DNA of 64,000 nt, taken from positions 620,001 through 684,000 of the forward strand of contig JAJUBI010000001.1 of assembly GCA_022419385.1 (NCBI GenBank), in the 5' to 3' direction. Made by a program: the position numbers and the translations under genes. Source of the DNA: Paraconiothyrium sp. Pb-2020 (Eukaryota; Ascomycota; Dothideomycetes; Pleosporales; Didymosphaeriaceae). Below the pieces are notes generated by a model, which worked only from the letters and a program-made list of their open reading frames with translations, was not told the DNA's origin and ran no database searches. Positions 22,277 to 33,979 of the stretch are shown here, piece by piece (position 1 is the first letter of the stretch; each line of letters starts with the position of its first letter).

Positions 22277-24038
22277 ATGTCTCTTGACTCGACATCTCCA
22301 CATAGCCAAGATCCCCTTTGCGATTCCCTAGCGTTACGATCCCATATCAACAACAACGCGAGCCGAATGGAAGAGACGCCCGCCAAACTGCGTCGGATGT
22401 CGCTTGGAGAGAAAGAAACTGCAGAGAAACCTCGGCCATTGTCTGCCTCTCTTGCGCCTTTAATTGAACATTCGGCGCTCGATGGCGCACCTGGCTACCG
22501 ACCCTCAATGTACACACCGCAAGTGAAAGAGGACCCGCTTTATGTAAATTCTGCGCAATTCAGGCGCACTTTGAAGAGGCGTCAAGCCCGACAAAAAGCG
22601 GCCGAGGAATTAGCGAATCATAATCCGCGTTATGGGTGGGCTCTTATCAGCTTAATAGACAGGACCGGAGTAGCCAATCCTAACTTCATTGAGTTTGTAA
22701 CATCCAAACAGTATAAATGGAAACCATCTTGTTTTTCCGAACCAGAACAAGGCGTGAAAGGGCGACTAGAGAAGTATTCCGAATATGTGCACGGGGATCT
22801 TGGTCATGACAATGGTTTCGAAGTCAGTATCGAATGCTTTCGAGCGTTGGCAGAGTGTTCAACTGACGCCAGCCTTCCAGGACCTCAGAACTTCGACCCA
22901 TAGGCGATCCGGGCTTTCGATGATTGTGAATGGGGAGGTCGTGGACGCCTTTGGTGATACTGGATCGAGCACGAATGTCGTTGATGAAGCTTTTGCGCAT
23001 GAAAGAGGCTGGAAGGTGCATAATCACCCATCCTTCATGAGGCTTGGTGATAAGAGTACCCTTTTCTCACCCGGCACTGTCAGGATCAATACAGCCTTTG
23101 CCGACGAACCGGGACAACGTCAAAGCACCGTCGCACGCGTCGTCCGTGATTTTCCATTCGACGTTCTAATTGGACGACCGTTTTTGAGGGCAACATCTAC
23201 ACTGACGAAGTTCTTCCATCGATTCAAAAAGTGCGTGTTTTCTCGCCTGACACCACGGATGTCATTCAACTTTGTCGATACAATGGATGAGCTCGAGCTA
23301 GACCTGTTGAGTGTACAGTTGCCTGGCGGAAGGGAGAACGCTATGCTGGATACCGGAGCGAACCGGAACATAGCGGACTTTGACTGGGCCGTACGGCGTG
23401 GACTGCACCTCAGAACTGGAGACGACTTTCGCGGATGGATAACCTTCCCATCGGGAGAGCGGCAGGCCACTGTGGGCCAAGTACATACCATGATGACACT
23501 GCGAGACGGGCGCAAAGTGCCGCTCACTCTTGAGGTTCTTGAGGATGGCGCCGTGCCTCTTGTTCTGGGAGAAGAGGTCATCTTCCAATATCGGCTTTTC
23601 GAAGTGGATTGCGAGATCAATCCAACGTATCATACCGTCAGTGCTCTCGATGAGGTTCTACATATGGACTACATGCCGTGGTATCACAACATCGTGCACA
23701 AGGCAAAGAGGAAGTTTCGGAAACAGACCGTAGGACTCTCTAATACTGATATGGATGAGTCTGAAGAGCTGAAGCGGCAATGGCAATGGGACCGCTCCCA
23801 CGGCTATGGGAAATCAGCCAATGTTGAGACTTGGATGGAAGAATACTACCGGAGGGAAGACCATCAGAAAGCTCTATATCCGACGGTCGATATCAAAGGG
23901 ACTTTGCTCATAAGGTATGTTTCATACAAACAGTAGGCTGTAAGCCATGCTGAACTGTGCTGTAGGTACGTTCCGGACGAGCTGGTACAGAGCGTGGGTG
24001 AGGCTCCGTTGGGGTCAACCGCGGCCACTGCAGCTTGA
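22277..24038 (+). CDS. Protein with two retropepsin-like aspartyl protease motifs
   Basis: Exons 22277-22822, 22881-23914 and 23966-24038 sum to 1653 nt or 550 aa. Both introns have clean GT..AG ends, the first with AACTGAC before the acceptor. The N-terminal 180 residues are a polar leader with a basic stretch (FRRTLKRRQARQKAAEELAN). The body holds two retropepsin-like half-sites: DAFGDTGSSTNVVDEAFA at about residue 200, followed later by FDVLIGRPFLRA, and AMLDTGANRNIADFDWA at about residue 338, followed by PLVLGEEVIF. Each pairs an hhDTG(S/A) motif with a downstream hhhG element, as retroviral-type proteases do. No reverse transcriptase, RNase H, integrase or zinc knuckle is present nearby. 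A domesticated or stand-alone retropepsin-like protein is likely. Start choice is uncertain, with another ATG at 22367. Confidence 0.75.
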
Positions 24039-24847
24039 AGCCTGAATTGAAGCGACCATCATCTCTCTTTTTGTGTCGATTGAATCTAATGGCTGTAGAA
24101 CGCTACGATCTACGGGTGTACTTGGCGTTTGGAGAAGATCCTTCATCCGCATACGGCAGATGCGCATTAGCACAATGTGGGTAGCCTTCGCTGCTCGTTT
24201 CTTCAGGATTTCTACAATGTATTCACTTCCACACTTGGCCTGTCTTGTCGCATGCTTCATCCTGTTACATTGCTCAAAGATACCAATGGCAGCCCTGCCT
24301 TGACCAAATTGGATTGTATGATAGGAGGAAGATCTTGAGACGCCTTGCATGATAATGTAATATACAGACCGGATTTACTTCCAGTTGCCGAACCTGATTT
24401 GTATGCTCAGGCAGAAATCTTTGGAGCCGGGGCCAGAGTTGCGCTGAGTGGAGACCCATGCTAAACCCCATTTGGAAAGCCGCGATACTATGACAGCTCG
24501 TGCTAGTAGGTAATAGAGTTACTCCAGACGTTCTCTCTCCCTCAGCTTGGAGGAACGCTCTCCCTTAGTCTGTAATTTCAAGCTTGCAGATGCTTTCCTT
24601 TCGTACATGCATCAACAGCTGGGGAGTGCGACCAACCTCACCATGACGCGCGCCAAGCTAGCGGTTCTTAAGATGGCGCGATCTCCACACAAATCTTTTG
24701 CGGGACCTTACCGAACGTGCATGCATGATCGGGGATAAGGACGCTTTCTAGTCCTGAAGTCTCGCACCTCACCGCTGCATGGCGCAAATAAATTGTCCAT
24801 GGTTGCCCTCTCTGGCTGACTGATAGCATTTCCTTCCCCCCGACATC
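24039..24847. other. Intergenic; one unsupported minus-strand frame
   Basis: 0.8 kb. A 111-codon minus-strand frame at 24015-24350 has a Lys/Arg/Cys-rich composition but no domain or splice support, and it overlaps the last exon of the upstream gene. It is not annotated as a gene. Confidence 0.45.
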
Positions 24848-27059
24848 ATGACACCAACCGAAGCTCTGACGGAACCTACGCAAAACGACGGTGTTTCTCT
24901 CCGTAGCGGCGCACCTCATAACCGTTCAAAGACCTCATGGCAAAGTCGAATGCCATTCGCCTCGTCGAAGAATCGGACAAGCCTGAGCCATGACCAGCTG
25001 AGTCGCGAGCACACGCGCGGAAGCAGACGATCGGGCGCGAGCAAGAAGAAGAATGCGTGGTGGAAGACAAGGTTGTTCGCCGGCATGTATAATGATATAC
25101 GGAGAAGGGCGCCGTTCTACTGGAGCGACTTCCAGGACGCGTGGGATTATCGCGTGGTTCCCGCTACCGTGTACATGTATTTTGCGAAGTATGTATACAT
25201 ATCAATACATTCAATTACCACAAAGCATATCCATAAGACATGAACACCTAGATGAGGTTAAGCCATTGCTATCAATCTAGACCTAGTACCGCTGTTGCGT
25301 TGAAAGAGACGTATGCTGACAGTGGACCAGCATTCTCCCCGCTTTGGCTTTCAGTCTGGACATGTTCGTGAAGACAGACCAAAGTTTTGGTGTCAATGAG
25401 GTCCTTCTCTCGTCGGTACTCGCATCTGTCGTATTCTCCCTGGCTGCATGCCAACCGCTCGTCATTGTGGGCGTGACTGGTGAGCTGACTCATTGCTGTG
25501 AGAAGAGAAGTTGGCAGCTAAGCTCTGATTAAGGTCCCATAACCGTGTTCAACTACACAGTATACGATATCATAACACCCCGTGGCACCAACTACTTTGC
25601 CTTCATGGCATGGATTGGGATGTAAGCTCTAGTCCTCATCTCAATTGATAGTACAATTCGGCTGACACGACGCAGATGGTCCCTGATATTTCACTGGATT
25701 CTCGCAATCACAAACTCGTGCAATGCCCTCCGCTACGTAACTCGCTTCTCCTGTGACATCTTTGGATTCTACGTTGCATTCATATACCTGCAAAAGGGTA
25801 TACAAGTTCTCACCCGCCAATGGGAGATATCAGATGCCTCGGCCTACCTCTCCATCGCCATTGCGCTGCTCGTTACAGGCGTGGCTTACATATGTGGCGT
25901 TCTAGGTACCTCTGCCCTCTTCCAGCGCCACATTCGTAAGTTCGTCGAAGACTATGGCACGCCCCTAACAGTAGTCTTCTTCACCGGCTTCGTCCACATC
26001 GGCAAGATGGCGAACATCGAGCTCCTCAAGTTGCCCACGAGCAAAGCCTTCTTCCCAACTACTGACCGCGGATGGTTCATCCACTTCTGGGACATCAGCG
26101 TCGGCGACATCTTCCTCGCCATCCCCTTCGCAGTCCTCCTAACAATCCTCTTCTGGTTCGACCACAACGTATCCTCCCTCATCGCCCAAGGCACCGAATT
26201 TCCCCTTCGCAAACCCGCCGGCTTCCATTGGGACCTCTTTCTCCTGGGGCTGACCACCGGCGTCGCCGGCCTCCTCGGGATCCCCTTCCCCAACGGCCTC
26301 ATCCCACAAGCGCCCTTCCACACAACCTCCCTCTGCGTAACACGTACCGTCTCCGATGAGGATGACGAGGCAAACAAAGGCCACACCCGCCGCGTCGTCG
26401 ACCACGTCGTGGAACAACGCGTCTCGAATCTCGCGCAGGGCCTTCTCACACTGGGCACCATGACAGGCCCTCTCCTTATCGTCCTGCACCTCATCCCGCA
26501 GGCCGTGCTCGCAGGCTTGTTCTTCGTAATGGGCATCCAGGCCCTGGAGGGCAACGGCATCACGCTCAAATTGCTCTTCCTCGCGCGGGACAAGCACCTC
26601 ACGCCGCGTTCGGACCCGCTCATGCGCATCGAACGGCGGTCCGCGATCTGGGTGTTTGTCGCGCTGGAGCTGGTTGGGTTCGGCGCGACGTTCGCGATCA
26701 CGCAGACGATTGCGGCGATTGGGTTTCCGGTGTTCATCTTGCTGTATATCCCTATGCGCACGTGGGGTATGCCGAGGTGGTTCACTGAGGCAGAGTTGAG
26801 GGTGTTGGATGCGCCGACGGCGAGCCCGTTCACGATGGAGAGTGTAGGGGGGAACCATGGCGAAGTTATAGAGCCGGAGACGGACGATGTGTTCTCAGAG
26901 AGCGACGAGGCGGAGAGGGGTGAGAGGAGCGGGAGGCGGTTGTCTAGACATGAAAGTGTGGTGGAAGAAGGTAGACGGAACGCAGAGGGTGCGAGTAGAA
27001 GGAGGAGCAGTGTGCGAACTGCGGAGGCGATGGAACTCGATAACATTGAAAAAGCATAG
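24848..27059 (+). CDS. BOR1: Anion transporter of the SLC4/Bor1 (bicarbonate/borate) family
   Basis: This is a membrane transporter of the HCO3-/borate exchanger superfamily. Yeast Bor1 exports borate at the plasma membrane. Exons 24848-25188, 25331-25479, 25534-25621 and 25676-27059 sum to 1962 nt or 653 aa. After a polar N-terminus comes the family signature YWSDFQDAWDYRVVPATVYM, then NILPALAFSLDMFVKTD and QPLVIVGVTGPITVFNYTVY, which join correctly across the introns. More than ten hydrophobic spans follow, including FAFMAWIGIWSLIFHWILAI and GVAGLLGIPFPNGLIPQAPF, a conserved Bor1 loop. The C-terminal tail is hydrophilic and Arg/Ser/Glu-rich. No motif distinguishes borate from bicarbonate use, so the gene symbol reflects the closest fungal relative. 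Confidence 0.92.
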
Positions 27060-27423
27060 GGGTGGTGAATAGAGCACAAAAGTCCATGGTTTGGTTGACT
27101 ACACATGGTGGTCGACATGTATATGAGCAATCGCGCATTCGTGCGCAAAAAAAGTTATATCGTCACTCATGGTCTCTCACCCACAATTCATTGTCACATC
27201 ATTTGAGATTAGAGATTCTAGTTGAGACCCGTGTATTATCAATTAGGCATTAGTCCCGAGCACGACGACGACTTTACGACTGCTCAGGAACGTTACTAAC
27301 TCCACACCATCTTCCGTAGTTCATACCAACTGATGCCTCATTCATAATCATCTCAGCCATAGCACCATGTGCTCAAATCTTCTTCGCTGTACGCCACAGA
27401 GTCATATAGTTGCGAGACACCTA

Positions 27424-28041
27424 CTAAGCGTTCGTCAACCAGCACTTGAGGGACGAAGTACGCTTGTCGAAGCCGACGCTGCTCAAGTCCGACAGCTTGC
27501 TAACATCGGACCAGGTCGCCTCCTGGATCCAGACAGACTGGCCCTTGCAGTTGTCCTCTCTATAGCATTATCAGTCAATGTTTTAAAAGCTCAAGTATTG
27601 ACGAGAGGGGTACTTACGCGTAGAGCGAGCAGCCATACGGCCGCATACCGGTCCAGGGCGCTCCTTGAATGGAGGTCATGGAGACCGAGGAGATGAAGTT
27701 GTGCCTAGGAAGTGAGTTTAGCGTGATAATCCGATTGCGGTATAGCTATGAGAGGTACTTACCGCACGTTGAAGCACGTAGCGGTGCTGCCGTCCGTCTC
27801 GGGGTGGTCAGTCACGTCCTTGTCGGACCCGATCTGGATATGGTCGCCCTTCCAGCTCTTCTCGCTGTAGGCATCGATCTATGTTTATTAGTACACTAGC
27901 AATTGAAGAGGGCGGTAGGGTAAAAAAAATTGCTCTTACCAGGGTAACGGGGACTGTGGCCTCGGCGTCTGCGCGAGCGACGGCGGCCGCGAGGCCGTTG
28001 GTCGCCGAAGCCAGAGCGAAGACAATAGTAGAAAAGCGCAT
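27424..28041 (-). CDS. Small secreted protein with crystallin-like sequence pattern
   Basis: Four exons (27940-28041, 27763-27878, 27618-27704, 27424-27559), split by introns of 58-61 nt, sum to 441 nt or 146 aa. The signal peptide is MRFSTIVFALASATNGLAAA. The mature part reads IDAYSEKSWKGDHIQIGSDK, then DGSTATCFNVRHNFISSVSM and PYGCSLYAEDNCKGQSVWIQ, ending SSLKCWLTNA. The pattern (aromatic-rich strand, C-x-V, Y-x-x-x-x-C-x-G, then an S-x-x-C end) resembles beta/gamma-crystallin-like Greek-key folds used by small secreted fungal proteins. This is an inference from pattern, not a proven homology. Four cysteines allow two disulfides. All four acceptor/donor pairs are canonical, which supports a real gene. 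Confidence 0.78.
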
Positions 28042-28907
28042 ATTGGCGGTCGGTCCTGCTTAGTGGGGGGGTGTTTGAGGTGTAAAAGTGTGGTGTAGAG
28101 ATCGGAGACTTGCGAGGGGTTGGGTGGTATGGGAGAGAACAGAACTGCAAGAGCTTGGAACAGCGGAAGCAAGGGATTTTTGTAGTTGCCAGGCGCGAGG
28201 CTAGTGAGAGGGTGGCCGGGTGACGTAGGGCTCTGTTGAGGTGAAAGGTGGTCCGCAAACGGGCATGTGCCGAAGGTAGCCACCGGTCTCTTTCACCAGA
28301 AGTGAATCATTTCTCGGGGTCGAAACCAGGTAGAGCTTTCGAAAAGGACTGGTGAGGCGCAATTAGCATTAGCATCATGAACAGACTCTCTCTCGTGACT
28401 GCGGTATGTATGAGCTGTTACAGTGCGATGTCTGAAGTTTGATACCTTGTGTTACCTCAAGATGAGCAATGCAGTACGAAAAACTCGATACTATCGTTCA
28501 TTTAGCTGCTGAATTCGACCGTCACCATGCCATACAAGGCCTAAACAAACCTGATACCATAGTCAGCGCATATCGCCAGTAGCGACCATTACGTACTAGC
28601 ATAGGCACCATACAGGGAGTCGATAAGTACCGCAAAAATATTGTTGTGAAGTTAAACGTGAATTTGGTTAGAGTGACTACCCCTATCTGCTAAGGCTATA
28701 CAAGAGAGAGGTAAAACTCCGTCCATGCTTGGGGTATCTTTTCCCGTACCTAATGCTTTTCGTAGAAAAATCCAAGATCACAATTGCGACCACCCAATCA
28801 GAACGCCACCCATCTCGGCAATATGATACACGCTCGCCTGAGGCAGACCAGGAAACAGATATTTCGAGCACTTTGCACCGCTAACTTGCGCATTCCGTGG
28901 GCAATCC
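28042..28907. other. Intergenic, no gene seen
   Basis: 0.87 kb between the secreted gene promoter and the RPC82 3' end. Only short frames occur on both strands. Confidence 0.5.
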
Positions 28908-31011
28908 TCAAGCGGTGAGCAGTGGTCCGCAATAGTCTCGCAGGACCGCCACCAGATCATCCTCTCTGGCAAGCTGCAGTAGTAGCTTTTCCTGCACCTC
29001 TTTCCATTTCTTCAGGTCGTCAAGCTCGGTCTGCTTCAGATACTTGGTTTCGTTTCCCGCGACGTCTGTACGGTTCGCCTTAGACAAAAGCTCCTGAATC
29101 TTCTCGCGCTCGAAGGCAATGCGTTGCAAAATCCGTACTTGGCCCTTGTAGGTATCGTGTAGTAGTTTCTCACGAGCACGCTGAATGTCGTACCAGATGA
29201 GATGCAATGACAATTTCGCCTCTCGTCGATCGACCTTGGGAACCTCCTGCGTCTGCACGAAGCCTTGGACAGTAAGATCGTTGACGATGCCTCGAACGTC
29301 GTTGGCGGAGGACATCATAGTGTTGCACAATTGGCGCTCATCCAGCTTGCCTTTCTTCTTTAGCGCGCGGAGAAGCTTCATTGCGACCGTGCTTTTCCTT
29401 GCCAGTACGGTATTTTCAATCTCTTGCTGAATTAAGCTCTTAGCCATTAAGTCGAAGTCAACTCTATATTGCCCTCGAGCGTGCCAAGTGACGAAGCGTA
29501 AGGGATGATCGACGAGGAGGCTGAGGTGGGCCTCTACAATCTCAGAGCGCTCGTGGAAACTCAAGGATGAAGGATCGACAGGCTGAGAGAGTACGCCATC
29601 TTTACCAACGCTGTTCTTGGTGATACGAGCAACGGCATTCGGATCTAACCCGTTACAGATGTCCAGGCCAAGCACCTTAGCCCGCTGGGCGATGTCCTTC
29701 GTATTGACTACGTGGTCGGGATTTGGCTCCCACTGTGGCTGGTCCTCAATATTGACAGGTAGTGGGTCGGGACAGTCCTCAAAGCACCGAGGAATGTTCT
29801 TTTCTAGCGAGCGTAGCAATATCTCGTAGAGACGCGCAGTAGTGTAGCTTATGCGCTGCTCGACTAGAGAGACGAGGTGCTGGTTGCGCATTGCTACGGC
29901 TGCTTTTTCTGGGTTGACGCGAATGACCAGATCATCTTCAGGAGAATGATCGAAACCACCAGCGCTGCCATATTGACCTTGTCCATTGATTTTCGTTCGC
30001 TTGTTGGAGCCGTAGTCGGAGTCGTTAGCTTTTCGTTTCCTGGAGGAAAAGTTCGGAGTCTCCAGCCACGCATCGCGGATGCGACGTTTATTTGCCATTA
30101 TAAGATGCGCGAGCCTGTCCTTGTCTTTGATTCCGGTGGGAACGGCACCGCCCCAATGGTCATTGAGAGCTTGTTGGCGCGCAATATTGTGCATGTCTTC
30201 TGCAGACAGATACTGCGCCTCGGCGATTTGTATAACCCAGCCGTTTTCCATTAAAGTTTGAATGATACTGTAGAGCTCTTCTGGGGATGCCATGGTTTCG
30301 TCGTCGTGCTCGTCATGCGACGACCCGTTCACCAAAGGTGTGTCCCCATTGCTAGCGTCCCCATTGATTTTGGTCCCATTGATTTTCCTACCGTTTACCG
30401 CCTCCTCTTGACCTTGATCGGGTGGAAAATAGGCCTCGCGCAGATCCGCAACCGAAGTGTGACCCAATGTCAGCAGGTTCGAGATGACATTCGCAGACTT
30501 TTTGTCGAAGCGTTCCTCAACAAAATGGGCAATCTTCGCGTGGCGGACTAGGGCATACGACTGCTGCCAGTCGATGTCGTAGAAGACGATGGGCTCGTTC
30601 GAGGGAGAATGGAAGACGAGGTGCTGCTGGGTCAAGATGACGAGGCCGAGGCTAATCTGACTCGAAGTGAGGTAGGAAGCCTTAGAAATCTCTGCGCGCC
30701 GCTGCCGTCCAAAGCGCGCGAGGACAGAGAAGACGCGCTATACAGAGTCAGAGTTGCGCAAGACTGGGAGAGAGATGCAGTAGAAGGCAAAAGCTTTGAG
30801 TTCTGTCGAATGTGCGTAATGTACAGGGCACTCAAGTCTTTCGCCATGAAGCGGGTGCTCCGGAGGTCACCGTACCGCTGCAAGTTCGCCATACATGTCC
30901 TCGACGAGGAAGGTGCAGAGCTCCGCAAGAATCTGGTCGCATGTTGGTCGTGAATCATCCAGCGCGCAGTGTGCTGCAGCTTACCGGAGTCTCGCGCTGA
31001 GTGTACGACAT
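28908..31011 (-). CDS. RPC82: RNA polymerase III subunit C82 (RPC3)
   Basis: C82 belongs to the C82/C34/C31 subcomplex that lets Pol III start transcription of tRNA and 5S genes. Exons 30985-31011, 30876-30932 and 28908-30737 sum to 1914 nt or 637 aa. Two very short first exons encode MSYTQRETP and ILAELCTFLVEDMYGELAA. Exon 3 continues RVFSVLARFGRQRRAEISKA, the first winged-helix region, then VISNLLTLGHTSVADL and later LVDHPLRFVTWHARGQYRVD. The C-terminal end (EKLLLQLAREDDLVAVLRDY) is a helical coiled segment as in C82. An acidic, low-complexity insert near residues 110-170 is normal for filamentous fungi. It is transcribed divergently from QCR2 across 292 nt. Confidence 0.93.
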
Positions 31012-31303
31012 GGTTGCCTAGATATTTGCCAGATATCTAGGTGTCTTATGTGCTACCGTGGAGGCATTGGGGTGCGTGCAAGCCTGTGCAGGTGGTGAGC
31101 GGAGGCTCTAAGCGGAAGCTTGCACAAAAAGTGCGGCGGGGAGGATCGTGGTGAGGGCCCAACCAATCAGGCATGGCCCAAGCGGGTTATGTCAGCGATC
31201 CAGAGGAAACTGCACAGCTTCATCGGGTGTCTTCGCCTTGACCATCCCATCCATTGTCGCCTCCCCACACATCGCAGCCCCGTAGCACGGCGTCCGCTTC
31301 ACC
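31012..31303. promoter_or_regulatory. Divergent RPC82/QCR2 promoter with CCAATCA box
   Basis: A 292-nt bidirectional promoter. A CCAATCA element is at 31163-31169, about 140 nt before the QCR2 ATG. CCAAT boxes bind the HAP complex, which in yeast controls respiratory-chain genes including QCR2. The box is visible. Its use here is inference. Confidence 0.55.
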
Positions 31304-32848
31304 ATGTTCTCTCGATCGACCGCCTGCCGGGGCGCCCAGAGAGCTGCGCGCCACGCCGCCGTCCGTCCCTCGCAGCGCCGCGGTCTCGCAGCTCCCGCAT
31401 CAGGATCCTTCCAGTACCAGTCGGGTGACGCAAAGGGCGTCAAGTTTGCGAGCAGAGATTACGCCGGTGCAACCACGACTCTCGCCCTCGTGGCCAAGGC
31501 CGGTACGCGATACCAGCCGCTGCCTGGCCTGACCGAGGCCCTACAGCACTTTGCATTCCGGGTACGCCATTGAGGGTCCTACGAGCTGTATCGAGCTCTG
31601 CTAATGCTCAATTGCATTCTAGAGCACCGACAGACGGTCAACGCTGCGCATTGTCCGCGAATCCGAGCTTCTGGGAGCTCAGCTCTCTTCCTACCACACC
31701 CGCGAGGCCCTAGTTCTGGAGGCCAAGTTCCTCCGCGATGACCTGCCCTACTTCGTCGAGCTCTTCGGCGAGGTTGCCGCGTCGACCAAATACCTGCGTA
31801 TGCAACCTTGAATACTACAGATGGAACATGGTGCTAATCTGGATAGCCCACGTCTACCTCGAGGAGGTTCTTCCTATGCTCCACTTCGCCCACAAGCGAT
31901 TCCTCGCCAACCCGCTCGACATGGCCATCAACTCCGCACACGGCCTTGCCTTCCACCGCGGTCTGGGCAACCCCACTGCTTCCTCGTCGTCCCATCCCTA
32001 CACCAAGTACCTCGAAGCCGACACCGTCGAGTGGTTCTCCAAGATCGCCTACGCCAAGCCCAACTTCGCCCTTGTTGCCAACGGTGCCGAGCACAGCGAC
32101 CTGAGCAAGTGGACAAACGAGTTCTTCGATGGCGTCCCGGCATCACCTATCGAGCAGCTCACCACTGGCACTGAGCAGACTAAGTACCACGGAGGTCAGG
32201 AGCGCATTGCCCACGACAAGGCTAACGCCTTCGTGATTGCTTTCCCTGGATCTAGCTCTCCCTCTGGCAAGTTCTACAAGCCCGAGATCGCCGTCCTCGG
32301 ATCGCTGCTCGGTGGCCAGTCTAGCATCAAGTGGTCCTCTGGATTCTCGCTGCTCGGCAACGCAAAGGCCTCGCCCGGTACTTCTGTCAAGACCACCAGC
32401 GCCATCTACTCCGACGCTGGTCTTCTATATACTGCCATCACTGGTAACGCTGAATACGTCGCGCAGACTGCCAAGACCACGGTCGAGCTCATCCAGAAGA
32501 TCGCCGCTGGCGATATTCCTCAGGAGCTCTTCCAGAAGGCCAAGGCTGCCGCCAAGTTCAAGGAGCTCGAATACGGTCAAGACACCACCGCCGGTCTTGT
32601 TTACACTGGCTCCGGTCTCATCAGCAATAACCAGGCATACCAGATCGACGAGGTTGCCAAGGCCATCGATGGCGTCACAGAAGAGGCTGTCAAATCGGTA
32701 AGTTTAACCAGTCTTCATGTTTAATATGCAGTAAACTGACTTGTATCCGCAGGCCGCCAAGTCATTACTCGAGCAGAAGGCATCAGTATCAGCCGTCGGT
32801 GACCTCCACGTTCTACCGTTCGCTGAAGACCTCGGTCTCAAGGTGTAA
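31304..32848 (+). CDS. QCR2: Cytochrome bc1 complex core subunit 2
   Basis: Qcr2 is a structural core subunit of respiratory complex III on the matrix side of the inner mitochondrial membrane. It descends from M16 processing peptidases but lacks protease activity. Exons 31304-31561, 31623-31797, 31847-32697 and 32753-32848 sum to 1380 nt or 459 aa, the usual length. An Arg/Ala/Ser-rich presequence (MFSRSTACRGAQRAARHAAV) targets mitochondria. The family stretch ALVAKAGTRYQPLPGLTEAL is followed across introns by FRSTDRRSTLRIVRESELLG and HVYLEEVLPMLHFAHK. The inverted zinc-site motif of M16 peptidases is not present, as expected for Qcr2. The C-terminus is LHVLPFAEDLGLKV. Exon joins are all in frame. 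Confidence 0.95.
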
Positions 32849-33383
32849 ATACAACCTAAAGTAGGTGGATTTAGTGTGAAGCGTTGCTTGGTCAGGGGCT
32901 TGATGTACCATTACCTGTGATTAGTCCCAGATAGAAGTGTTTTATATGAAAGATTTCTCATTTGTTACCTGCTCTGCTTCGAAACGCAGAACTCCTGTCT
33001 TATGTTTTGAATCGCATTTTGAAATCTGGGAGGGCATAGCCAAGTTCCCTGCTTTCATTGAGTCGAAGCAGCGGCCCTTCAAGTCACGTACAATGTTCTC
33101 ATCCATGGATTAGCGGCCAATCAAACTACCAGCACCTCAAGTGCAGAGCCCAGGTGCCCAGGCGCCCGGGCGTCCACTTCTTCACGTGCAAGCGCGTCGT
33201 CCGCATAGCCGTGCGCACAGACCAACGAACAACGTGTCGACCACGAGCTGCAACATTCGAAAACAACGCAGGCTCACCGCGCCGCGACTCGAATCTACAC
33301 CTGCCTGCGCTAACGGTCACCGCAATTGTACTTCGGCAAAGTATTAACACTACCGCGGTGATTCCCCGCGTCCACACATCACA
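32849..33383. other. Intergenic between QCR2 and CENP-W-like gene
   Basis: 0.53 kb holding the QCR2 3' region and the promoter of the next gene. No further feature was seen. Confidence 0.5.
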
Positions 33384-33735
33384 ATGCCGCAAGCGCTTTA
33401 CCCTCGCGGCACGGTGAAGAAGATTGTAAAAGCGCACGCAAACCGCCCGCTCTCCAAGAATGCCGATATTCTCATATTCTTGAAATATGCACTGTTCATG
33501 CAGGAGTGAGTGTTCACCACCCCCACGCTCTCCCGGCCTGGCTCCATAAGGGAAGGACGGTTCGGGATAGAAGACTAGAGGGTGAAATGAGGGAGAGGGC
33601 AGTGGACAGAATGCTAAGTTGATTAGGGTTATCAAGGAAGCGGGTATCGCGTCGAAACGAGCGGGCGACCGGGGTGTGAGCGCGAGGAGTGTGAGAAAAG
33701 TGAGGGAAGGGTGTTTGAGGAAGTTCAAGGGTTGA
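33384..33735 (+). CDS. CENPW: CENP-W-like histone-fold kinetochore protein
   Basis: CENP-W pairs with CENP-T through a histone fold at the inner kinetochore and binds centromeric DNA. Exons 33384-33505 and 33627-33735, with a 121-nt intron (GTGAGT...GATTAG), sum to 231 nt or 76 aa, the expected tiny size. Exon 1 reads MPQALYPRGTVKKIVKAHAN then LSKNADILIFLKYALFMQE. Exon 2 reads VIKEAGIASKRAGDRGVSAR then SVRKVREGCLRKFKG. The order (basic start, LSKN, long central helix, IASKxAGxRxVSARxVRKV, LRKFKG end) is the CENP-W/Wip1 pattern. A histone-fold protein of another complex (for example a CENP-X or DPB3 relative) is less likely, because their motifs differ. Confidence 0.85.
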
Positions 33736-33979
33736 GATGCAAGAGAGGAGCGTGAAAAGACGAGCGAATTGGGCAAATTAGCGGTACAGGAGTTATGTGT
33801 GTGGAATCAGGCGTTCGGTCATGGTCATGATACCCCATATGCGGTCTTCGTAATTGTAGCACGGCATTATAACTCAATATTAATATTGCTCTCAGTCTCC
33901 GAGACTATGTGTACATGTTGCCGTGTTTCGAATGTTCCATGCTGGGAGAATCTTCACGAGAGCTCACTACCTGAGATGT

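Noticed and set aside
23120..23620. 166-codon minus-strand frame inside the retropepsin-like gene
   Set aside because: Ser/Arg-rich shadow with no splice or domain support.
26139..26858. 239-codon minus-strand frame inside the BOR1 last exon
   Set aside because: Antisense shadow of a GC-rich coding exon. The translation is Arg/Glu/Gly-biased with no hydrophobic spans or motifs, whereas the plus strand gives a clear transporter.
25952..27148. 398-codon minus-strand frame over BOR1
   Set aside because: Longest antisense frame of the window, but Ser/Arg/Thr-biased and without family features. The plus-strand frame is conserved.
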